The position numbers and the translations under genes are program-made. The notes under the pieces are model-generated. The model ran no database searches, was not told where the DNA came from, and saw only the letters and a list, made by a program, of their open reading frames with translations. From contig NZ_CP071446.1 of assembly GCF_017358165.1 (NCBI RefSeq), forward strand, positions 1,302,001-1,366,000: DNA of 64,000 nt. Direction: 5' to 3'. Within the stretch, counting starts at the first letter, position 1. The number at the start of each line of letters is the position of its first letter. The stretch comes from Thermosipho ferrireducens (GTDB lineage: Bacteria; Thermotogota; Thermotogae; Thermotogales; Fervidobacteriaceae). Of the stretch, positions 20,011 to 28,452 are shown one piece after another.

Positions 20011-20296
20011 GCCAACCCTCGCTAACTCTCGCTAATACTCGCCAATCGTGCCAACCTCGCTGTCCTCTGTCATCCCGAGGAATGTAATGACGAAGGATCT
20101 TATCCCCTGTCATTCTGAGCAAAGCGAGGAATCTTGATCTTTTACCAACCTCGCTAACTCTCGCAAGATCCTTCGCACTCCGTGCTCAGGACAGGCCTTG
20201 CTAACCTCGCTAAATCCTCACCCTTTGGGTTCGGAATGACATGAGTAGGAACCAACTCTCACTAACCCTCGCCAACTCTCGCTAACTCTCGCCAAT
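20011..20296. repeat. Repeat island: decamer arrays GCYAAYYCTC around four copies of a TGTCATTCYGAG...GGATCTT element
   Basis: This 328-base gap between two leftward genes has no plausible gene but is full of repeats. Decamer units of the form GCYAAYYCTC, all in one orientation, occur at about 20011-20058, 20145-20164, 20199-20219 and 20251-20296. Between them are four imperfect copies of a roughly 30-base element. Two are forward (20067-20101, 20106-20135; for example CTGTCATTCTGAGC...GAATCTT) and two are inverted (20165-20195, 20213-20242). The inverted pairs could fold into a long hairpin. Base composition is clearly more GC-rich than the surrounding DNA. It resembles dispersed, mobile-type intergenic repeats. 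Confidence 0.85.
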
Positions 20297-20297
20297 T

Positions 20298-22025
20298 TTA
20301 CCATTCTCTATATTTATTTGTTATAGGCATTCTTCTATCTTTTCCAAAAGCTCGTTTTGAGATTTTAATTCCTATTGGTCCCTGCCTTCTTTTGTACTCG
20401 TTTTTATCCACAAGGCGAGCAACATATTTAACAGTTTCTTTTTCAAAACCACGTTCGACTATTTCTTCCACTGCTCTTTCTTCTTCTATATATAACCTTA
20501 AAATTTCATCTAAAATTTCATATGGTGGAAGTGTGTCTTGATCTGTTTGGTCTGGTCTTAATTCAGCACTTGGAGGTTTAATAAAAATATTCTCAGGTAT
20601 TATTTCACTGCCTTTCCAGGAGTTATACCATGCAGCAATTTTGTATATATCAGTTTTATAAACATCCTTTATGACAGACAGGCCCCCTGCCATATCGCCA
20701 TATAAAGTAGCATATCCAGTTGCTGTTTCACTTTTGTTACCGGTTGTTAAAACGAGGTATCCAAATTTATTTGAAAGAGCCATTAGATAATTTCCTCTTA
20801 TTCTTGCCTGAATGTTTTCTTCAGTTATATCTCTGGGATAATTTTTGAAGATGTTTTCCAAAGCTTCTTCATAGGAATGATATACTTCAGAGATGGAAAT
20901 TATATGGTGTTCTATTCCAAGATTTTCTGAAAGTTTTTTCGCATCGTTTATACTATGTTCAGAGCTGTACATTGATGGCATAAGAATGCCAACTACATTT
21001 TCTTTTCCAAGAGCTTCTACAGCTATTACAGCTACAAGAGATGAATCCATACCGCCACTAAGGCCTAAAACTACCTTTATAAATCCGTTTTTTCTTACAT
21101 AATCTTTTAGTCCTAATACAAGTGCTTTGAAAATTTCTTCTTCTTTTGTCATGTTATAACTAATTTTACCTGTTACCTTTAAATTTTTGTGTTGAAAATT
21201 CCCTTCGGCTTTTATAAACACTGGAGGAGAAAAATATCCTTTTTCAATATGTCTTCTTCTGGGATCGTGTAAATTGGAGCGCAAGTTTTCTTCTATTTCA
21301 AGATCAACTGTTATAATATCCTCTTCAAAAGGTTTCCCTTCAGCTACAATATTACCATTAGAATCAACAACTATACTTCCTCCATCAAATACTAATTCAT
21401 CCTGTCCTCCTATTAGATTGCAATATACAATGGGACAATGATAATCATAAGCTTTTTGTGAGACATAATTTTTCCTTAACTGTCTTTTACCATAGTAATA
21501 CGGCGAGGCTGAAAGATTCATTATAATTTGAGCACCTTCGAGGACCTCTTCATGCATGGGGCCTATGGGGCTCCATATATCTTCGCAAATTGTTATACCT
21601 ATCTTTGCCTCTTTTAATGAGATAATTGTTGGAGAGTCGCCTGGTGCAAAATACCGGCGCTCATCAAATACACTGTAGTTTGGGAGCAAATGTTTATGAT
21701 AAACTCCGAGTAGTTTTCCGTTTTGTATTATGGCAGCGGCGTTATGTGCATCAGTGTCTACGTTTATAAACCCCAATAGAACTAATGTATTTTTATTTTT
21801 TGTATAATTAATAACATTGTTTAGAGCCTGCATATTTCTTTTTAGGAAAGATGTTCTTAGAATCAAGTCTTCTGGAGGATATCCAGTTAAAAACAATTCC
21901 GGGAAAATGAGTATGTCTGATCTTTCCAATTCGGCAATATCTATTGCTTTCTTTATTTTCTCTACATTATGATCAAAGTCACCAAGTACAGCATCTAATT
22001 GGGCTAAAGTGATCCTTAAATACAT
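20298..22025 (-). CDS. nadE: Glutamine-dependent NAD+ synthetase
   Basis: Two-domain enzyme making NAD+ from nicotinate adenine dinucleotide with ammonia from glutamine, 575 aa. The N-terminal nitrilase-type glutaminase has the Glu-Lys-Cys triad (FPELFLTGYPPED, HKHLLPNYSVFDE, TICEDIW). The C-terminal synthetase has the P-loop VLGLSGGMDSSLVAVIA, TTGNKSETATGYATLYGDMAGG, and the KPPSAELRPDQTDQD segment. Start ATG has GGAGG 9-10 bases upstream. It has its own promoter, divergent from the next gene. The repeat island lies directly after its stop. Confidence 0.97.
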   Translation of the reverse strand: MYLRITLAQLDAVLGDFDHNVEKIKKAIDIAELERSDILIFPELFLTGYPPEDLILRTSFLKRNMQALNNVINYTKNKNTLVLLGFINVDTDAHNAAAIIQNGKLLGVYHKHLLPNYSVFDERRYFAPGDSPTIISLKEAKIGITICEDIWSPIGPMHEEVLEGAQIIMNLSASPYYYGKRQLRKNYVSQKAYDYHCPIVYCNLIGGQDELVFDGGSIVVDSNGNIVAEGKPFEEDIITVDLEIEENLRSNLHDPRRRHIEKGYFSPPVFIKAEGNFQHKNLKVTGKISYNMTKEEEIFKALVLGLKDYVRKNGFIKVVLGLSGGMDSSLVAVIAVEALGKENVVGILMPSMYSSEHSINDAKKLSENLGIEHHIISISEVYHSYEEALENIFKNYPRDITEENIQARIRGNYLMALSNKFGYLVLTTGNKSETATGYATLYGDMAGGLSVIKDVYKTDIYKIAAWYNSWKGSEIIPENIFIKPPSAELRPDQTDQDTLPPYEILDEILRLYIEEERAVEEIVERGFEKETVKYVARLVDKNEYKRRQGPIGIKISKRAFGKDRRMPITNKYREW

Positions 22026-22069
22026 TTTGTTTTCGCCTCCGTAATATTTTTATGGAACATTACAACTAA

Positions 22070-22078
22070 ATTATATCA
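22070..22078 (-). promoter_or_regulatory. Extended -10 promoter of nadE
   Basis: The reverse strand reads TGATATAAT, an extended -10 element, about 45 bases before the nadE start. No strong -35 is seen at 17 bases. Confidence 0.6.
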
Positions 22079-22090
22079 TAAGGTAATTCG

Positions 22091-22099
22091 TGGTATAAT
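22091..22099 (+). promoter_or_regulatory. Extended -10 promoter of the rightward regulator operon
   Basis: The sequence TGGTATAAT is an extended -10 located about 34 bases before the TTG start at 22133. It is back to back with the nadE promoter. Confidence 0.65.
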
Positions 22100-22132
22100 T
22101 TTGACTGGAGGGGCGGGAGGAGGTGCAATGTT

Positions 22133-22765
22133 TTGATAAAATTAAAGGAACTCCATTTTTTTATTCCATCGACTGTATATAGAAAATTGTTAATACTCTC
22201 GTATATAAATAAAAATCAAAAAGCATCCCAGATGGAGATCTCTCAATATGTTGGGATAGTACCTTCTCTGGTTAACAAGTATATAGCAGACTTTGAGAAA
22301 GATAGATTATTGGTTAAGCGAAAAGAAGGGAAACACTATGTTTATGAACTGACTCTGGAAGGTTTATCGGAAATGAATTATTTGAGGTTGCTTTTCTTTG
22401 ATGAAATAAGTAAGCTTTATGGAATGATTAATTCTCAGCTTGAAAATATATTTCTCAAACTCAAAGGAAAGAAACTAATCGGTATATATGGTGCAGGTTT
22501 GGTTGGCAATATATTGGCAGATTTGTTATCGCAGAAAAATTATATTGTTTCTGTCTTTTTCGATGACGATATCGAAAAAATAGGGAATAGGATCAACGGA
22601 ATTCCGGTTGTTAAATTGGGAGATTTTGCAAAAATAGAAGCCCTGGTAATAGCTTCTTTTAAAAATGGCGAGAAAATGGTAGAAAAAGCGTTGAAAAAAG
22701 GTTATAGGGATATTTACAGGTTTAAAATAGAGGAGGATTTTATAAAACTCATATGGGTTGGATAA
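22133..22765 (+). CDS. Winged-helix regulator with C-terminal Rossmann (nucleotide-binding) domain
   Basis: A 210-aa protein. Residues 15-75 form a MarR/winged-helix type unit (ILSYINKNQKASQMEISQYV ... VNKYIADFEKDRLLVKRKEG ... YELTLEGL). From about residue 115 there is a Rossmann-like start (LIGIYGAGLVGNILADLL) followed by FFDDDIEKIGNRINGIPVV and a final strand-helix pair, similar to NAD- or CoA-binding domains such as those in sugar-acetyltransferase or Rex-like proteins. It may sense a nucleotide cofactor; that is inference. The start is a TTG 10 bases from GGAGGAGG. An ATG with better spacing at 22128 runs into a stop after two codons. Confidence 0.78.
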   Translation: MIKLKELHFFIPSTVYRKLLILSYINKNQKASQMEISQYVGIVPSLVNKYIADFEKDRLLVKRKEGKHYVYELTLEGLSEMNYLRLLFFDEISKLYGMINSQLENIFLKLKGKKLIGIYGAGLVGNILADLLSQKNYIVSVFFDDDIEKIGNRINGIPVVKLGDFAKIEALVIASFKNGEKMVEKALKKGYRDIYRFKIEEDFIKLIWVG

Positions 22766-23364
22766 AAGTTTTTAAAATATTATCTTTCGTTTTGATTTTC
22801 TTTTTTTTGATGATGTTAATTTTTGAGAAATCCAATTACTATGTGGATTTTTCTTATTTTGGCAGTGTTCCAAATATGGTGACAGAAATTTATTTGAAAA
22901 ATAGACTTTACGATACTATTTTTGAGGTGATTATTTTTTCAATAGCAGCTTTAGGTGTTTATATATTCAATTTTTCTATGGAGATAAGAAGGAGTTTTGT
23001 TCACGATGAGCACATAAGATTATTTTTGAGATTTTCCAGTTATTTAACTCTTCTCGCTTCCTTTTACCTTGCGATGTTTGGACACAAATCACCTGGTGGT
23101 GGATTTTCAGCGGGAGTTGCAGGTGGAACTGGACTTCTTTTATTTGCGCTGAGTACAACATTTCAGGAATTTGAACATATGTTTGTTAGTTTAAAAATTA
23201 GAACAGTTGAGAAAGTGTTTTTAATAATAATTTTTGTAATTTCACTTTTGACTTTTCTGGAAAATTATCATATAGTTCTTTTGAATTTGTTAATTTACTT
23301 TAAAGTTATGTTGGGTACCTGGATAATTCTTTATAGTTTTATAAAACATAGAGGAATAATATGA
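22753..23364 (+). CDS. Orphan MbhE/MnhB-like antiporter-subunit membrane protein
   Basis: A 203-aa protein with about six hydrophobic segments. Its middle (RLYDTIFEVIIFSIAALGVYIF) resembles the MbhE/MrpA-tail module of Mrp antiporters and membrane hydrogenases. The second half has the MnhB signature, with GHKSPGGGFSAGVAGG here (family form GHxxPGGGF). These modules normally sit in 6-14 gene Mrp, Mbh or Mbx clusters, but here no partner subunit is adjacent. The gene overlaps the regulator upstream by 13 bases, so it is coupled to it. Its role as a stand-alone protein is unknown. Confidence 0.75.
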   Translation: MGWIKVFKILSFVLIFFFLMMLIFEKSNYYVDFSYFGSVPNMVTEIYLKNRLYDTIFEVIIFSIAALGVYIFNFSMEIRRSFVHDEHIRLFLRFSSYLTLLASFYLAMFGHKSPGGGFSAGVAGGTGLLLFALSTTFQEFEHMFVSLKIRTVEKVFLIIIFVISLLTFLENYHIVLLNLLIYFKVMLGTWIILYSFIKHRGII

Positions 23365-23376
23365 AGACGAAAGGAG

Positions 23377-24693
23377 ATGATTCGTATAGAGTTTGTCGAA
23401 AAACTTTTAAAAGGTGTCGATAAAGAACTTGCAATGCGTTTTCTTGAAATAAAAATGAAGTTCGAAAAAGAATTTTCAAATAGTAAGTTGAAAAGAGAGT
23501 TTGTGGAAGTGTTCTGGCAGCTTTACGATTTTATAGCTGATAATATTTCTGAGGATTCAGAGATAGAAAAGAGGTTATTTCTGAGATACGGGCTTGTGGA
23601 TACCAAATATTTATTAAAAGCTGATCTTGAAAAGTTAAAAAACATTCCATTTTCAGAGCAAGAAGAAGATTTTTTTTATGTTGATGAATGGTTGATAGCA
23701 GTTAAGTCTGGAAAAGTAACTCCGAGTAGTTTTGAAGAACTTAGAGAAACAAAGAGAGTCGTTGCACCGTTAAATATAACCCAGATAAAAAAAGTTTATG
23801 AAGAGAAATTACAAGAAAGACAAACTCTGGAAGAAAAGTTAAAAGAGCTTGTGAAAGGTATCGAAAGTGATGGTCCGTATCATAGTGGAATATTGATGAT
23901 TATTCAGCAGGTTACTGATACGTGTAATGCTTTAAGGCAAATTGATAAAGAGATACATATTATTTTCAATAAATTGAAAGATGCTGAAAATAAACTTGGC
24001 TCAAGAGAATTTCATTCACAGAATAAAGAGGAAGTTTTTACTGAACCACTTGTTATAAAGCAAATGGTAAAGAAATCTATAGGAAGACTTGGGAATAATT
24101 TTCCGGCGCTTGCTACTCTGTATTTAAGGAATGTTCAAAAGTGGGGAACGAAGGCAGAAGTTAGACGTGTTGTATCTGAGATTGAGTCCATCGATTATAC
24201 TATATTTATGCGAAAATTGGATAGAGTTCCTGTGAGATTTCCGCCATATTTTATTTTGATTCCTGGGTATGGTGATATTGGTTTTTGCTGGGAACCTTTT
24301 GAGGGTATGAATTTTAGTACTGGAAGAGGCCGTGTTGTTATTCCTATGTTTGGCAAAAATTTATGGGTTTCTGTGGTTCAGGCGTTAGGTGATTATAGAT
24401 GGAAAGCATCAAAAGAATTAGCTTTTGGACATTGGATGGAAGAAGGATTAACTGGTGAAATATATAACTACCTTGTTAATAATAAGATAAAAGAACGGCC
24501 TGATGATTATTTCATAAAGAATTATATTTTGTGGTTGGCAAAAGAGGCAAAAGGTGTTCAAAAACTTGAAAAAGAGATTAGAGAAATATTCTGGAGGTAT
24601 ATAGAATTTCCCGAAGAACTCAAGACAAAACTTTCTAAAGTGAGTTATGTATATTCCATTCTTTATGAAAAAGATAAGAGACGGAGAAAATAG
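23377..24693 (+). CDS. Conserved-looking protein of unknown function with central coiled coil
   Basis: A 438-aa soluble protein without a signal peptide or membrane helix. It has a helical N-terminus, a long charged coiled-coil region around residues 140-230, and a C-terminal half rich in aromatic residues (RFPPYFILIPGYGDIGFCWEPFEG; AFGHWMEEGLTGEIYNYL). I do not recognise it and see no catalytic motif I can name. The AAGGAG site directly abuts the ATG with no spacer, which is unusual. It lies 12 bases after the MnhB-like gene and 11 before lgt, so the order suggests one operon. Confidence 0.75.
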   Translation: MIRIEFVEKLLKGVDKELAMRFLEIKMKFEKEFSNSKLKREFVEVFWQLYDFIADNISEDSEIEKRLFLRYGLVDTKYLLKADLEKLKNIPFSEQEEDFFYVDEWLIAVKSGKVTPSSFEELRETKRVVAPLNITQIKKVYEEKLQERQTLEEKLKELVKGIESDGPYHSGILMIIQQVTDTCNALRQIDKEIHIIFNKLKDAENKLGSREFHSQNKEEVFTEPLVIKQMVKKSIGRLGNNFPALATLYLRNVQKWGTKAEVRRVVSEIESIDYTIFMRKLDRVPVRFPPYFILIPGYGDIGFCWEPFEGMNFSTGRGRVVIPMFGKNLWVSVVQALGDYRWKASKELAFGHWMEEGLTGEIYNYLVNNKIKERPDDYFIKNYILWLAKEAKGVQKLEKEIREIFWRYIEFPEELKTKLSKVSYVYSILYEKDKRRRK

Positions 24694-24704
24694 GAGGGAT
24701 TTGT

Positions 24705-25589
24705 TTGAAAAGGTTAATGAGATTATTTGTTTTAGTTGTGGGGATTGTTGCACTAATTGGATTATATATTTTTCTTGGCAAGGTGTTTTCAGGGCAAATT
24801 CTTTTAAAAAGGTATATATTCAAGTTGGGCTGGTTTGAACTAAGATGGTACAGTTTATTGATAGTCAGTGGGATTTTATTGGGATATGCGCTTGTGAGGA
24901 GAAGACTTGAGCGTTACAAAATAAATCCTGACCATGTCGACGAGGCAATATTCTGGGGAATTATAGCTGCCATAATAGGTGCAAGAACTTACTATGTCAT
25001 ATTTATGTGGGGTGATTTCTATTCAAAATATCCCGGAGAGATATTTAAGATATGGCATGGAGGACTTGCTATTCACGGAGCCATTATAGGAGCTATTTTA
25101 TCTACGTTTTTATATACAAGATTAAAGAAAAATTGTACATTTACTTTTTTACAGGGTCTCGATTTGTTTACAAGTGTACTACCCTTAGGTCAGGCTATTG
25201 GAAGATGGGGTAACTTTTTTAATTACGAAGCTTTTGGATCTCCAACAGATTTACCGTGGGGTATGTATATTCCACCTGCAAATCGACCTCTTGGGTTGGA
25301 AAACTTTTCTAAGTTTCATCCTACTTTTTTATATGAAAGTGTTGGAAATTTTATTATCTTTTTAGTGCTTTATAATTATGATTTAAGAAAAAAAAGCAAT
25401 GGTGAAACAACAGCTCTGTATTTTATACTGTATTCAGCAAATAGATTCTGGATAGAAGGATTGCGAACTGACAGTTTATATCTTGGCAACATGAGAATTG
25501 CGCAACTTGTGAGTATTGTTCTTATTGTTTTAGGATTAATTATGTTTCTTTATTTGCGAAAAAACAAAAAAGCTGCGATAGATAAATGA
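24705..25589 (+). CDS. lgt: Prolipoprotein diacylglyceryl transferase
   Basis: Integral membrane enzyme that moves a diacylglyceryl group from phosphatidylglycerol to the lipobox cysteine of prolipoproteins, 294 aa. It shows family motifs WYSLLIVSGILLGY, HGGLAIHGAIIG with the catalytic His, and the Lgt signature GRWGNFFNYEAFG, then FLYESVGNF and NRFWIEGLRTD. The start is a TTG with GGAGG 7 bases upstream. An extra N-terminal helix (about 25 residues) precedes the usual start of the family. Confidence 0.95.
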   Translation: MKRLMRLFVLVVGIVALIGLYIFLGKVFSGQILLKRYIFKLGWFELRWYSLLIVSGILLGYALVRRRLERYKINPDHVDEAIFWGIIAAIIGARTYYVIFMWGDFYSKYPGEIFKIWHGGLAIHGAIIGAILSTFLYTRLKKNCTFTFLQGLDLFTSVLPLGQAIGRWGNFFNYEAFGSPTDLPWGMYIPPANRPLGLENFSKFHPTFLYESVGNFIIFLVLYNYDLRKKSNGETTALYFILYSANRFWIEGLRTDSLYLGNMRIAQLVSIVLIVLGLIMFLYLRKNKKAAIDK

Positions 25590-25609
25590 TTTTTTTAGGA
25601 GGTGAACTT

Positions 25610-26818
25610 ATGGTAGATAGGCATGAGTTTATAAAGAGTCTGATATCGCCAAATAACTCGAAAATTGTTTTACTTGTTATGGATGGTATAGGGGATATCC
25701 CTGATGAATCTGGTTTAACTCCTCTTCAGAGAGCTAATACACCGAATCTTGACGCTATAGCAAGAGAAAGCGAACTGGGTCAATCTATTCCTGTACTTCC
25801 TGGAATAACTCCTGGGAGTGGACCAGGACATCTGGGGATTTTTGGTTATGACCCAATAAAGTACCAGATAGGAAGAGGTATATTAGAAGCTCTTGGTAGT
25901 AATGTGGAAGTGGGACCAAAAGATGTAGTTGCGCGTGGAAACTTTGCTACAATTAAAGATGGTATAGTAATAGATCGAAGAGCCGGGAGACCAAGTTCAG
26001 AAGAGAGTGCCAAAATTGTTGAGCTTTTAAATGAAAAAATAACAAAAATAGAAGATGTGGAAATAAGGTTTTTTCCGGGAAAGGAACATAGATTTGTATT
26101 AAAATTGACAGGAGAGGGATTGGGAGATAATCTGGAAGATGCAGATCCTCAAAAAGAAGGAAAGCCTATTAAGTACACTTCAGCTCTTTCTTCTGATTCT
26201 GAAAAAACGGCTAAAATAATAAATATATTACTGGATAAAATAAAAGAAGTATTAAAAGAAGAGTCAAGAATGAATTTCGCTCTTGTTAGAGGTTTTTCAA
26301 AGCATCCTCATCTTCCTCAGTTCGGAGAAGTATTTAAATTAAAAGCTGCCGCTGTTGCTGTGTACCCTATGTATAAAGGAATAGCCAAACTTGTTGGAAT
26401 GGATGTAGTTTCAACCGGGCAAACTGTGGAAGAGGAATTTGATACTGTAGCAAAATTGTGGAAAGAATACGATTTCTTTTATATACATGTAAAAAAGACA
26501 GATTCTTATGGTGAGGATGGAAATTATGACTCGAAAGTAAAAGTTATAGAAGAAGTTGATAGTGTACTTCCAAAACTTTTGAGCCTTAAACCTGATGTAT
26601 TAATAGTTACAGGTGATCATTCTACACCATGTCTTATGAAATCTCATTCTTTCCACCCAGTTCCTGTTATGATAAAAGCAAAATTTGTACGCAGAGGCCT
26701 TTCAGATAGATTTAATGAATACGAATGTGCAAGAGGAACACTTGGTACTATTAAAGCGGTGGATATTATGACGCTTGCTCTTGCTTACGCTGGTAGACTC
26801 AAGAAATTTGGGGCATAA
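25610..26818 (+). CDS. apgM: Cofactor-independent phosphoglycerate mutase, archaeal type
   Basis: Glycolytic enzyme that interconverts 3- and 2-phosphoglycerate, alkaline-phosphatase superfamily, 402 aa. The N-terminal metal and nucleophile region is KIVLLVMDGIGDIPDESGL, followed by RANTPNLDAIA and PGSGPGHLGIFGYDP. Late metal ligands are in VLIVTGDHSTPCLMKSHSFHPVP. The ATG at 25610 has AGGAGGTG 7 bases upstream; in-frame codons before it overlap lgt. Length and motifs fit the ApgM family found in archaea and Thermotogota rather than GpmI. Confidence 0.94.
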   Translation: MVDRHEFIKSLISPNNSKIVLLVMDGIGDIPDESGLTPLQRANTPNLDAIARESELGQSIPVLPGITPGSGPGHLGIFGYDPIKYQIGRGILEALGSNVEVGPKDVVARGNFATIKDGIVIDRRAGRPSSEESAKIVELLNEKITKIEDVEIRFFPGKEHRFVLKLTGEGLGDNLEDADPQKEGKPIKYTSALSSDSEKTAKIINILLDKIKEVLKEESRMNFALVRGFSKHPHLPQFGEVFKLKAAAVAVYPMYKGIAKLVGMDVVSTGQTVEEEFDTVAKLWKEYDFFYIHVKKTDSYGEDGNYDSKVKVIEEVDSVLPKLLSLKPDVLIVTGDHSTPCLMKSHSFHPVPVMIKAKFVRRGLSDRFNEYECARGTLGTIKAVDIMTLALAYAGRLKKFGA

Positions 26819-26825
26819 AGGCGAT

Positions 26826-28067
26826 ATGCTCGTAATTTATTTTTTGATTTCTATTTTAGGGGCGCTTTCAAGCGCCCTTTTTATAATGCCAAAAATTTTT
26901 TTGATCGTTCCACTTTTTTTGTACAGACATCCTAAGATAGCCCTGGCACTAACTTTTTATTTAGTTGTTAATATTGTTTCAGGTCCACAAATAACAGATG
27001 GGCAATATGAGTTTGTTGGTAGGGTTGTCCAAGCTAAGGGAAATTTGTCAGTTGTATACGGAAAAGTTTATTTGAGAAAATGGCAAAAGTTAAGAAAAGC
27101 GGTTGGAATATATAAAAAAATACCTTTGGGATGGATTGTATATTATAACGGAAAGTTTCTGAAAGGAAATGGCTATCCAAAAATAATACTGGATAAGGAA
27201 AAAATTCTTACTTCTCCTTATCCAGTATCTTTGTTTTCAAAAATTTATGAAAGAGCAGAAAAATTCCGTAATTATTCATCCACGATAAATCCCGTTTATC
27301 CAGGATTGTACGGTGGTAAGATAGCTTCTGAAATATTTTCTGAAAGTGGGTTGTATCATTATTTCAGTATTTCAGGCGCTCATGTAAGTATCATGTACAG
27401 TTTTTCTTTGTTTTTTGTATCTTCTATTTTGTATCATAAAAGATTAAAAAAACTGCTTGCTTTAATATTGCCAACTTTTTTTGTCATAGGAACAGGATTA
27501 AATTTACCTTCTATCAGAGCACTTATTTTTCTTTATTTTGCTATTTTTATAGAAATTTTGGAATTTAAATTTGACGTTCTGGAAATCCTTTCTTTTGTCG
27601 GAATTGTCCTTATATTTTTTGAACCAGACATTGTATACTCTCTTTCTTTCTATATGACCTTTTTTGCAACATTTGGTGTATTGAGTGTACAAAACAAATA
27701 TCTTTCACCCTTAGGTGGTTTTTTAGGTAGTGCTCCATATTTAGCACTATTTTCAAATGTGAATCCTTTTTCAATCCTTGGCACGTTAATTGTAATGATA
27801 CCAGTTCAAATAACTCTTTACGTTCTTACTTTTGCTTTTATTTTTTATCAATTAGGTTTAAATGCAATGTCGTTGCTTATTTTAAAAGCTGGTGAACCAT
27901 TTGTGATATTTCTTGAGGGTGTTTCTTACATATTGTCAAAGTTTCCAAAAATTCCTGGAAATATTTTTACTTATTTTCTCCTGAGTGGATTCTTTTTGCT
28001 TTTTCTCGCACATTTTGGACAAATTCCATATATTTTTAAATCAAAATTTTCGAAAACGAACCCCTGA
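26826..28067 (+). CDS. comEC: ComEC/Rec2-like competence membrane protein
   Basis: A 413-aa polytopic membrane protein that would form the channel for single-stranded DNA uptake. The Competence domain core is present: GLYHYFSISGAHVSIMY (family form GL.H..aISG.H), LNLPSIRALIFLYFAIF with the conserved Arg, and YSLSFYMTFFATFGVL. It has a short N-terminal extracellular part but no C-terminal metallo-beta-lactamase-like domain. The start at 26826 has AAGG just upstream. Its last 97 bases overlap the end of fur on the other strand. Confidence 0.85.
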   Translation: MLVIYFLISILGALSSALFIMPKIFLIVPLFLYRHPKIALALTFYLVVNIVSGPQITDGQYEFVGRVVQAKGNLSVVYGKVYLRKWQKLRKAVGIYKKIPLGWIVYYNGKFLKGNGYPKIILDKEKILTSPYPVSLFSKIYERAEKFRNYSSTINPVYPGLYGGKIASEIFSESGLYHYFSISGAHVSIMYSFSLFFVSSILYHKRLKKLLALILPTFFVIGTGLNLPSIRALIFLYFAIFIEILEFKFDVLEILSFVGIVLIFFEPDIVYSLSFYMTFFATFGVLSVQNKYLSPLGGFLGSAPYLALFSNVNPFSILGTLIVMIPVQITLYVLTFAFIFYQLGLNAMSLLILKAGEPFVIFLEGVSYILSKFPKIPGNIFTYFLLSGFFLLFLAHFGQIPYIFKSKFSKTNP

Positions 28068-28423
28068 TTTTCAAGTGAGTTTTTAAGATTTTCAAGGTAA
28101 CTTTCCTTTATTTCGTATATTTTTCCACATATTTTGCAGACAAAGTGATGATGTAATTTATCTTTTTTGGCAAGCTCGTACCTATATATACCTTCACCAA
28201 ACTCGAGTCTTCTTAGAAAACCAAATTCAACCAGGAGATCAATGGTTCTATAAACGGTTGCTTTACTTACAGAATGCTTTTTTGAAAATAAAATTCTGTA
28301 AACATCATCGGCTCCAAGATGCTCTGCATCGTGTTCCATGAAAACTTTTAATACTAATTCTCTTTGTGGTGTCATTCTATATTTTCTTTCTTTGAGCTCT
28401 TTTTTAAGTGTTTCTATGTACAT
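27971..28423 (-). CDS. Fur-family metal-dependent repressor
   Basis: A 150-aa winged-helix regulator. It has RMTPQRELVLKVF and the recognition helix VSKATVYRTIDLLVEFG. The metal region is KLHHHFVCKICGKIYEI, and a second CxxC is in GICPKCARK, giving a structural zinc site. Whether it senses iron, zinc or peroxide (Fur, Zur, PerR) cannot be told. The start has AAGGAGG 7 bases upstream. It lies 29 bases after nusA in the same direction, and its 3' end overlaps comEC tail to tail. Confidence 0.92.
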   Translation of the reverse strand: MYIETLKKELKERKYRMTPQRELVLKVFMEHDAEHLGADDVYRILFSKKHSVSKATVYRTIDLLVEFGFLRRLEFGEGIYRYELAKKDKLHHHFVCKICGKIYEIKESYLENLKNSLENQGFVFENFDLKIYGICPKCARKSKKNPLRRK

Positions 28424-28452
28424 TTTTCTTCCTCCTTAAGTTATAACTTTGT

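Noticed and set aside
20011-20296. CRISPR array
   Set aside because: Repeat units are only about 10 bases, adjacent rather than spaced by 30-40-base unique spacers, and no cas genes are present.
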